The notes below the pieces were generated by a model that did not search any database, was not told the origin of the DNA, and saw only the letters and a program-made list of their open reading frames with translations. The position numbers and the translations under genes are program-made. A stretch of 7,254 bases of DNA from Verrucomicrobiota bacterium. Lineage in GTDB: Bacteria > Verrucomicrobiota > Verrucomicrobiia > Limisphaerales > UBA11358. The DNA lies in the NCBI GenBank assembly GCA_021323835.1, contig JAJPKI010000320.1:1-7254 (forward strand), in the 5' to 3' direction. Below are positions 1 through 4,954 of the stretch, one piece after another (the first letter of the stretch is position 1; each line of letters opens with the position of its first letter).

Positions 1-2
1 AA

Positions 3-206
3 TCGGGTTTAGAGGAAAAGGCTCGAAAAATATTAAAAATCCTCAAAATCAATCCATTTCAAAATCCGCCGCCATATGAAAAATTAGTTGGAGATTTGAC
101 AGGAGCATATTCCCGCCGCTTGAACATTCAACATCGAATTGTTTATGCGGTTAGTAAAGAATCAAAAACAGTGAAAGTTATTCGGATGTGGACGCATTAC
201 GAATGA
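3..206 (+). CDS. yoeB: YoeB/Txe-family mRNA-cleaving toxin, C-terminal part (5' end outside window)
   Basis: Reading frame open from the window edge to TGA at 204-206, giving 67 residues that match the C-terminal three quarters of YoeB (84 residues in E. coli). Visible landmarks are NPFQNPPPYEKL, then GAYSRRLNIQHRIVYAV, and the end RMWTHYE. Aligned by eye with E. coli YoeB, Glu26 of the fragment corresponds to Glu46, Arg45 to Arg65, and His65-Tyr66 to the catalytic His83-Tyr84, so the active site looks intact. The family cuts mRNA in the ribosomal A site and is held inactive by a YefM-type antitoxin, normally encoded just upstream. That gene and about 20 toxin residues lie outside the window. 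The stop overlaps the ATG of the WYL regulator. Family identification is confident; toxin activity and the antitoxin are inferred. Confidence 0.93.
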   Translation, partial: SGLEEKARKILKILKINPFQNPPPYEKLVGDLTGAYSRRLNIQHRIVYAVSKESKTVKVIRMWTHYE

Positions 207-1192
207 AAGCTATCAATACTCAATTTGGCGCAAGCTCTCGTCCTCCATTGGAGCGGATGTTAAAAATACATCAAGCCATCCAGTCGGGAAAATTTCCTAA
301 TGCATCCACTTTGGCTAAAGAAATTGAAGTCAGCACAAAATCTATTCATCGTGATTTGGAATTCATGCGGGATCGAATGGCATTGCCGATACAATACGAC
401 TCGCAACGCAACGGCTATTATTATTCCGAAGAAATAAGTGCTTTTCCAACATTGACGATTAGTGAAGGCGAAGCGGTGGCTTTGATATTGGCTGAAAAAG
501 CTTTATATCAATATCGCGAAACCCCTTTTGAAAAACCACTGTTGAGTGCCATTCAGAAACTGAAACAGTCGCTAAACAATTCAATCTCTTTTAATCTCAA
601 AGAAATTGATTATGGGTTTTCATTTCAAACGCGCGCCGAGCCGATTTTGGATTTGAAAATTTTCGACACCTTGGCCAAAGCCGTCGCGCGGCGCGAGCAA
701 CTGGAATTGAATTATCGCAAACCCGGCGCGCGCAATCCCGAAGCGCGTATCGTTGACCCGTATCATCTGGCGAACGTAAACGGCGAATGGTTCTTGTTCG
801 CATTCGACCATGCGCGAAAAGACATCCGCAAATTTGTTCCGGCGCGAATTCAGTCGATTCAGCGGACCGGCAAAACCTTTGAGCGTTCCAAAAAATTCTC
901 TCTCGAAAAAGAATTACGCGATAGTTTTGGCGTTCATTCCGGCGAAGGTGAATTTGAAGTGGTGATTCGCTTCAATGCGCGCGCGGCGGATTACATCCGC
1001 GAAAAAAAATGGCACGAGTCGCAGCAATTGCGCGAATTGAAAAACGGTGGAGTGGAATTGAAATTAAAACTCTCGAGCCTCGTGGAAATCGAGCGCTGGA
1101 TTTTGAGTTGGGGCGGCGATGCGATTGCAATTAAGCCGAAGCAATTGGTTGAAGCGGTCAAAGAATCGGCGAAGAAAATTTTGTGGGCTTAA
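203..1192 (+). CDS. HTH and WYL-domain transcriptional regulator (YafY/PafC type)
   Basis: 329 residues. Residues about 17-73 form a winged helix-turn-helix (LAKEIEVSTKSIHRDLEFMR, followed by the wing with NGYYY). Residues about 150-220 are the WYL domain, with GEWFLFAFD as the WYL-motif strand and RKFVPARI as the typical R-x-F-x-x-x-R-I segment. The rest, with WILSWG near 299-304, is the WCX-like C-terminal extension. WYL domains bind ligands, including nucleotides or nucleic acid in some members, and such proteins control stress and defence genes. I chose ATG 203 because it overlaps the toxin stop as ATGA and has GGA ten bases upstream; the in-frame ATG 188 lies inside yoeB. The first 400 bases are AT-richer than the GC-rich WYL half. 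The targets are unknown; control of its own toxin operon is plausible but inferred. Confidence 0.92.
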   Translation: MKAINTQFGASSRPPLERMLKIHQAIQSGKFPNASTLAKEIEVSTKSIHRDLEFMRDRMALPIQYDSQRNGYYYSEEISAFPTLTISEGEAVALILAEKALYQYRETPFEKPLLSAIQKLKQSLNNSISFNLKEIDYGFSFQTRAEPILDLKIFDTLAKAVARREQLELNYRKPGARNPEARIVDPYHLANVNGEWFLFAFDHARKDIRKFVPARIQSIQRTGKTFERSKKFSLEKELRDSFGVHSGEGEFEVVIRFNARAADYIREKKWHESQQLRELKNGGVELKLKLSSLVEIERWILSWGGDAIAIKPKQLVEAVKESAKKILWA

Positions 1193-1195
1193 TTT

Positions 1196-1921
1196 TTATT
1201 GAAGCAAAGCTTTTGCCCGATTTTCTTCATTTAGACGCTTTTGGTTTTGATTTATCAAATCATTCTCTCCCTTTGCCTTTTGTGCAATGGCTTCTTTAAG
1301 ATCGGCATCTAAAGCAGGAATCATGGAAAGCAACTTTTCCAAATTAGTTACATCATCTTTTGACCACAAACCGTCTCCAATTATCAAATAATTTGGAGTG
1401 ACAAAGTCAACATCACTGAAACAGTCTTTATTTATTTGTTCAATTGGAAAAAGGACGCCATGTGTATAACCCAAGCAACATTTTGATATGTTATTTGTAA
1501 CCCAATCTGCCAGGTGATTTGTTAAAGCTATTTGACACCATTTTTTATATGTCGCAATCCATTTGTAGATTTGGTCGTCGTTTCTTAAAATTCTAAATTC
1601 TGCGGTTTCTTTTGCAAAAGGCCAGTCGTGTTTCGTTATAAGAAGACAATTCGCGTTGATATAAGAAATTGAATATTGACATGTAAATGTCAAACCATGG
1701 TTGTCCGTAAAATTAGTTTCAAAGGAACGAACAATTTGCGGAAATTTTTTGTCTTCGACAAACTGCCGAAAGTAATTGGATTGTTGTTGAGCGGTTTCCA
1801 CAATGTTTTGAGCATCAACCTCTGCTTTTTTTGCAACTATTGCGTTTTCATTTTTAATTCTCAGAACCGTAAAGTCAATTAACAACAAGCCAAAAACGAT
1901 GATTAAAAATAAGCGTTTCAT
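1196..1921 (-). CDS. Hypothetical membrane-anchored protein, 241 residues
   Basis: I do not recognise this protein. It begins with Lys-Arg and a hydrophobic helix (residues about 4-20, LFLIIVFGLLLIDFTVL), probably an uncleaved signal anchor with the rest outside the cytoplasm. A polar, probably helical region follows (23-60), then a mixed domain (65-185) with Cys81, Cys92, Cys129, Cys148, Cys149 and Cys167, which might form disulfides. The C-terminus (about 203-241) is rich in Ala, Lys, Glu, Asn and Gln and likely a coiled coil. ATG 1921 is preferred over the in-frame ATG 1951 because it overlaps the upstream gene's stop (ATGA), the leader carries GGA seven bases before it, and the hydrophobic helix then sits at the extreme N-terminus. 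It is AT-rich and converges on the WYL gene with only 3 bases between the stop codons. That a protein is made is likely; its function is unknown. Confidence 0.7.
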   Translation of the reverse strand: MKRLFLIIVFGLLLIDFTVLRIKNENAIVAKKAEVDAQNIVETAQQQSNYFRQFVEDKKFPQIVRSFETNFTDNHGLTFTCQYSISYINANCLLITKHDWPFAKETAEFRILRNDDQIYKWIATYKKWCQIALTNHLADWVTNNISKCCLGYTHGVLFPIEQINKDCFSDVDFVTPNYLIIGDGLWSKDDVTNLEKLLSMIPALDADLKEAIAQKAKGENDLINQNQKRLNEENRAKALLQ

Positions 1922-2172
1922 AGCTTTGTCCAGCGTTTCTCTTCTAAGCAAAATTTGAGGTTTCCTTTGACATCTGCGAAAACAATTGATTCTGGATTTG
2001 GAAGTTTTTTAACCACTTGTTCCCATGTGGTCGGAATTAATTCTGGAAGCGTGGCGGAATGAAACACCCAGATTATCTGAACGTCTCTTTGATCAAAAAA
2101 AGTATAGCCAATGTAAAATGACCCGGCATTGCCATTTAATATTTCATTACTTGCTGCTACATATTTTTTCAT
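1918..2172 (-). CDS. Hypothetical small protein, 84 residues
   Basis: Short soluble protein without a family I recognise. It contains several strand-like stretches (FYIGYTFF, VQIIWVFH, ESIVFADV) and a Lys/Arg-rich C-terminus, with no signal peptide or membrane helix. It looks like a small alpha/beta or all-beta fold. Support for it as a real gene: an AGAAGGAA Shine-Dalgarno sequence eight bases before the ATG, which most neighbours lack, and a stop codon overlapping the start of the 241-residue membrane-anchored protein (ATGA), implying coupled translation and a joint function. The pair is AT-rich compared with the genes further along. A promoter is not obvious; TTGGCA about 40 bases upstream has no good -10 partner. 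No function is proposed. Confidence 0.6.
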   Translation of the reverse strand: MKKYVAASNEILNGNAGSFYIGYTFFDQRDVQIIWVFHSATLPELIPTTWEQVVKKLPNPESIVFADVKGNLKFCLEEKRWTKL

Positions 2173-2180
2173 GGATTTTA

Positions 2181-2188
2181 TTCCTTCT
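2181..2188 (-). promoter_or_regulatory. Shine-Dalgarno site of the 84-residue protein gene
   Basis: On the - strand AGAAGGAA stands eight bases before ATG 2172. It is the clearest ribosome binding site in the window and fixes this start. The metabolic genes on the same strand have AT-rich leaders without one, which fits a separate origin of this pair. Confidence 0.6.
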
Positions 2189-2241
2189 GTAACTTCGCTT
2201 ATCTACGCCTGCCAAAATTTTTTGTCGAGAAGAATTTCATT

Positions 2242-2307
2242 GCCACAAAAGAACACAAAAATCGCAAAGAATAATTTCTTTTTGCGTTCCTTGCGTTCTT
2301 TCGCGGC
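2242..2307. repeat. Long imperfect palindromic intergenic repeat (GCCACAAAAGAACACA... type)
   Basis: The left arm (2242-2268) begins GCCACAAAAGAACACA. The right arm (2281-2307), read in reverse complement, begins GCCGCGAAAGAACGCA. Of 27 aligned positions 21 are identical; five of the six differences are A versus G and would be G-U wobbles in RNA transcribed from the - strand, leaving one mismatch. The 12-base loop is AT-rich and can extend the stem slightly. The style matches dispersed repeats I remember from Verrucomicrobia and related genomes, often mis-annotated as short proteins containing 'LRSLRSFAAI'. The right arm ends on the TAG stop of the TatD-like hydrolase gene. No T-tract follows on the - strand, so it is not a standard terminator, though it could protect or process transcript ends. 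Confidence 0.75.
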
Positions 2308-3113
2308 TATTGCTCCAATTTGAAATTCAGCGACTGTGACAAAAATTTTTTCGGATTTTCGAAAACGACGTGTTCAATCGCTTTTGCCAAATGACCGCGG
2401 CGTTTCATTTCCAGCGCGGTTTTCGGCACGGCTAATGGGTCACTGATTCCCCAATCGCACGCGCTGTTGAGCCAGAGCCGTTCGTTGCCGTAAATTTCCA
2501 AAATATCAATCGCGCGCGCAGGCGTGCATTTGGTTTCGGGATAAAGCGTCATGCCCGCCCACATGCCCGCGTTCAAAACCATTTCCACCGTGTGCTCCTC
2601 GACATGGTCAATAATCACGCGCTCCGGCTTGATGCGTTTGTCATTTTTCAAAACGTCGAGAATCAATTTCGTGCCTTTAAATTTGTCTTCGAGATGCGGT
2701 GTGTGGACGAGAATCAATTGATTGAATTTTGCCGCGAGGTCAACTTGCATTTCCAAAACACGCATTTCGTTTTTGGAATTTTTGTTCAAGCCGATTTCGC
2801 CGATGCCGAGGACATTTGGGCGATTTAGAAATTTCGGAACGAGCGCGATGACTTCTTCGGCGAGCTTTACATCCTCGGCTTCTTTGGAATTGATGCAGAG
2901 CCAGCAGAAATGTTTCAGGCCGAATTTCGCCGCGCGTTTCGGTTCGTGTTCGGTGAGTTGCGAAAAATAATCGTGAAAGCCTTCGACGGCGCTGCGGTCG
3001 AAGCCCGCCCAGAACGCCGGTTCGCAAACGGCTTCGCACCCGGCCAGCGCCATGCGCTCATAATCGTCCGTGATGCGGCTGACCATGTGGGCGTGTGGTT
3101 CAATGTAGCGCAT
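2307..3113 (-). CDS. TatD-superfamily metal-dependent hydrolase, EboB-like
   Basis: 268 residues, an amidohydrolase-type TIM barrel with all expected metal ligands: His7 and His9 in EPHAHM, Glu106 in GIGEIGLN, His137 in LVHTPH, His170 in IIDHVEEH and Asp220 in NSACDWG. The TatD superfamily includes metal-dependent DNases and other hydrolases. Segments such as MALAGCEAV, EPAFWAGFDR and HTPHLEDKFKGT resemble the hydrolase of the ebo cluster (EboB), which in other bacteria works with EboA and EboC-F in handling secondary metabolites; that assignment is from memory. No other ebo gene lies in the window. ATG 3113 is chosen because the protein then starts directly at the metal motif; an extension to 3206 would translate a dispersed repeat and overlap the preceding gene. 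No Shine-Dalgarno is visible. Hydrolase fold certain; substrate unknown. Confidence 0.92.
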   Translation of the reverse strand: MRYIEPHAHMVSRITDDYERMALAGCEAVCEPAFWAGFDRSAVEGFHDYFSQLTEHEPKRAAKFGLKHFCWLCINSKEAEDVKLAEEVIALVPKFLNRPNVLGIGEIGLNKNSKNEMRVLEMQVDLAAKFNQLILVHTPHLEDKFKGTKLILDVLKNDKRIKPERVIIDHVEEHTVEMVLNAGMWAGMTLYPETKCTPARAIDILEIYGNERLWLNSACDWGISDPLAVPKTALEMKRRGHLAKAIEHVVFENPKKFLSQSLNFKLEQ

Positions 3114-3118
3114 AAATT

Positions 3119-3156
3119 TTAGCCACAGATGAAACACAGATTGAACACGGATGATT
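3119..3156. repeat. Dispersed intergenic repeat (GCCACAGATGAAACACAG... type)
   Basis: Positions 3122-3154 carry a series of imperfect direct sub-repeats: CACAGATGAA, CACAGATTGAA and CACGGATGA. This is the pattern of a dispersed repeat I remember from many environmental genomes (Verrucomicrobia, Planctomycetes and others), whose usual form is close to GCCACAGATGAACACAGATG. It fills nearly all of the 43 bases between the stop of the 85-residue gene and the start of the TatD-like hydrolase gene and so makes up that gene's whole leader. Unlike the element at 2242-2307 it lacks a partner arm and is not palindromic. Confidence 0.7.
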
Positions 3157-3414
3157 TCATTTGTCAGGATAAGCGCCGCACGCGGCTTTCGTCGTTGCTT
3201 TGGCAATCGGTTTAACCGTTAAATCACTGAATGCGAGCAGAACATTTTTCGCTTTTTCTTTTCCATTTAATTTCGTGAGCGCTTCGTGAAATGCTTTCAA
3301 GCGAAAATCGTCTTCATCCCCTGCCCGCTCAACGCGGTCGAGAAATGAGGCGATTTCAACAAGCTTATGTCGCGCATCGAGAAAATATAAATCAAGAACT
3401 TGCTGCGTTGTCAT
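3157..3414 (-). CDS. Small soluble protein of unknown function, 85 residues, upstream of the EboB-like hydrolase
   Basis: Starts MTTQQVLDLYFLDARHKLVE and is predicted mainly alpha-helical in the first 65 residues (two or three amphipathic helices with many Asp, Glu, Lys and Arg), ending in a Thr/Ala/Lys-rich tail with a single Cys and GAYPDK. No signal peptide or membrane segment. I believe similar short proteins accompany EboB-like hydrolase genes in Verrucomicrobia and Planctomycetes, but this is memory and not verified. ATG 3414 has no Shine-Dalgarno; a TATACT -10 box lies 12 bases before it, so the transcript would have almost no leader. The TatD-like hydrolase gene follows 43 bases downstream across a dispersed repeat, suggesting one transcript. 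Function unknown; a partner of the hydrolase is a reasonable guess. Confidence 0.72.
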   Translation of the reverse strand: MTTQQVLDLYFLDARHKLVEIASFLDRVERAGDEDDFRLKAFHEALTKLNGKEKAKNVLLAFSDLTVKPIAKATTKAACGAYPDK

Positions 3415-3426
3415 AATGATTGGACG

Positions 3427-3454
3427 AGTATAAAGCGGAAATGTTCAGCAGCAA
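3427..3454 (-). promoter_or_regulatory. Putative sigma70-type promoter of the 85-residue gene and hydrolase
   Basis: On the - strand TTGCTG (3454-3449, three of six consensus bases) is followed after 16 bases by TATACT (3432-3427, five of six). Transcription would begin near 3420, leaving about six bases before ATG 3414. It lies in the 77-base gap after galK, so these two genes could be expressed independently of galK. Judged by eye only. Confidence 0.4.
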
Positions 3455-3491
3455 GAAAAGCCGCTGCGATTTAAATTGTGGAACAAAGAAA

Positions 3492-4661
3492 TTAACTTTT
3501 CAAAACTGTCGCGCCTGCCGCCGGACGTGAAACGAAAATCGCCGCTTCAATTCCAGTTTTCTGCCGATATTCCGTCGCGAGTTTTTTTGAAATCGCATCT
3601 ATCGCGTTGCTCTTGACGAGCGCAACGGCGCAACCGCCAAATCCGCCACCAGTCATACGGCAGCCATAAACCCCACCCTGCTCGCCGATGCTTTCGGCGA
3701 TTTCAACGACCGCGTCCAATTCCTTGCAACTGACTTCGTAGTCGTCGCGCAGCGAACGATGACTGGCATACATCAATTGCCCAACCGTCGGCCAATTGGA
3801 ATTACGAACACCTTCGGCCGCGCTGACGGTGCGTTCATTTTCTCCAATGACATGGCGCGCACGGCGAAAAACAATATCACTCATGGCTGATTTCTTTTGT
3901 TCCAGCATTTCCGCGGTGGCGTCGCGCAAACTCGCCACGCCTAAAATCTTCGCTGCTTCTTCGCATTGCGAACGGCGCACGGCATATTCGCCGCTACCGA
4001 GTTCGTGCCGGACATTTGTGTTGGCGATAAGCAATTCCACGGACGGGTCGTTGACGGGAACCAATTTGGTTTCGCGCGTGCGACAATCGAGCAGGAGCAA
4101 ATGGTTCGATTTGCCCATGACGGAAATGAATTGGTCCATGATGCCGCAGGGCACGCCGGCAAATTCGTGTTCCGCTTTTTGGCAGAGCAACGCTTTTTCC
4201 ACCGGATCCATTTTTTTACCGGTCGCTGATTCGAGCAACGTCGCAGTGCAAACTTCCAGCGCGGCGCTGCTGCTCAAGCCCCCGCCAAGCGGCACGGTGG
4301 AAAGCATTAAAACGTCGAGAGCGGGAATTTTGACGCCGCGATTTTGAAATCCGGCAATGACGCCGCGGACGTAATTCGACCATTTCGGATTTCCTTTTTC
4401 GACCGGCTTGGAAATATCAATGACGGCTTTCTCGCCGACTTGCTCGTCGTGAATGGAAATGTTTTGTGACGTGCGCGAAATGTCAGCGGCCATGACGCAA
4501 TAACGTTCAATGGCCATCGGCAAAACGAATCCATCGTTGTAATCGGTGTGCTCGCCGATGACGTTGACGCGTCCGGGCGCGGCGACGAACCATCGCGGCG
4601 GGCGTCCGTAAATGCGTTGAAACTGTCTGGCTAAATCAGTTGCGAGGTCTGGTAATTTCAT
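3492..4661 (-). CDS. galK: Galactokinase
   Basis: Phosphorylates galactose with ATP to galactose 1-phosphate, the entry step of the Leloir pathway, in the cytoplasm. 389 residues, a normal length. It has the galactokinase signature GRVNVIGEHTDYNDG (residues 30-44; Arg31, Glu37 and Asp40 contact sugar or catalytic groups in the family), the GHMP phosphate-binding loop PLGGGLSSSAAL (124-135), the catalytic Asp176 in CGIMDQF, and the C-terminal GHMP motif CRMTGGGFGG (334-343). All key residues are present, so the enzyme should be active. Only one start is credible, since the next Met is residue 49, beyond the signature. The leader is unusual: no Shine-Dalgarno, and a terminator hairpin with a T7 tract ends five bases before the ATG. 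Upstream on the same strand are a small membrane protein and a sugar symporter, which fits galactose use; no galT or galE is present. Confidence 0.97.
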   Translation of the reverse strand: MKLPDLATDLARQFQRIYGRPPRWFVAAPGRVNVIGEHTDYNDGFVLPMAIERYCVMAADISRTSQNISIHDEQVGEKAVIDISKPVEKGNPKWSNYVRGVIAGFQNRGVKIPALDVLMLSTVPLGGGLSSSAALEVCTATLLESATGKKMDPVEKALLCQKAEHEFAGVPCGIMDQFISVMGKSNHLLLLDCRTRETKLVPVNDPSVELLIANTNVRHELGSGEYAVRRSQCEEAAKILGVASLRDATAEMLEQKKSAMSDIVFRRARHVIGENERTVSAAEGVRNSNWPTVGQLMYASHRSLRDDYEVSCKELDAVVEIAESIGEQGGVYGCRMTGGGFGGCAVALVKSNAIDAISKKLATEYRQKTGIEAAIFVSRPAAGATVLKS

Positions 4662-4666
4662 TTATC

Positions 4667-4702
4667 AAAAAAATTGCGCCGGAAATCCGACGTTCCGGCG
4701 CA
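4667..4702 (-). terminator. Intrinsic terminator between the 67-residue membrane protein gene and galK
   Basis: Perfect 10-base stem: on the - strand TGCGCCGGAA (4702-4693) pairs with TTCCGGCGCA (4684-4675) around an 8-base loop, followed by A and seven T (4673-4667). There is no T-tract on the + strand side, so it acts on leftward transcription only. It begins 18 bases after the stop of the 67-residue gene and ends five bases before the galK ATG, so it would close the symporter transcription unit and restrict read-through into galK. Confidence 0.8.
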
Positions 4703-4720
4703 TTCAAAAATTCATTTAAT

Positions 4721-4924
4721 TCAATTTGCCGGCGGATTTTTTCCGCCGCGAATTGCGCCGAGCAACATCAGCGCGCCAAAAACAAGAAGCACGACGCCCC
4801 AAATCAAATCAATGTTGATATTGAGCGATTGCGCGCTCGCGCCGTTTGCGGCGCCTACGACGATGAGCAGCACGCCGATGAGCGAAAACATGAGTCCGAT
4901 TGGCCAGCGTATGTCGAGTCCCAT
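4721..4924 (-). CDS. Small two-helix inner-membrane protein, 67 residues
   Basis: Two hydrophobic helices, residues about 9-26 (IGLMFSLIGVLLIVVGAA) and about 40-57 (LIWGVVLLVFGALMLLGA), joined by a short polar linker with SLNINID; the C-terminus IRGGKNPPAN is basic and probably cytoplasmic, making a hairpin with both ends inside. It lies 30 bases after the symporter stop on the same strand and before an intrinsic terminator, so it is probably co-transcribed with the transporter. I recall similar tiny membrane proteins next to sugar transporters in Acidobacteria and Verrucomicrobia, which would suit an accessory subunit, but this is unverified. No Shine-Dalgarno precedes ATG 4924; the leader is AT-rich. 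Reality of the gene is likely from its position and clean membrane pattern; its role is inference. Confidence 0.75.
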   Translation of the reverse strand: MGLDIRWPIGLMFSLIGVLLIVVGAANGASAQSLNINIDLIWGVVLLVFGALMLLGAIRGGKNPPAN

Positions 4925-4954
4925 AATTTTATTTGGTTAAATTTTAATTTCAGC

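Noticed and set aside
1180..1215. Possible bidirectional terminator between the convergent WYL and 241-residue genes
   Set aside because: Only a short, interrupted AT-rich inverted repeat (GCTTAAT/ATTGAAGC) lies there; it is not a convincing stem.
2129..2323. 64-residue + strand frame ending in LRSLRSFAAIAPI
   Set aside because: Its C-terminal half is the translated palindromic repeat, a known kind of spurious protein call.
3114..3206. N-terminal extension of the TatD-like hydrolase to ATG 3206
   Set aside because: It would translate the dispersed repeat and overlap the end of the 85-residue gene; the domain starts cleanly at ATG 3113.
3444..3470. Possible hairpin GCAGC...GCTGC downstream of galK
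   Set aside because: Only five base pairs around a ten-base loop and no T-tract on the - strand; too weak to call a galK terminator.
3796..4347. 183-residue open frame on the + strand inside galK
   Set aside because: Lies wholly antisense to an intact galactokinase with all motifs; its Ser/Arg/Thr-rich translation is typical of a shadow frame.
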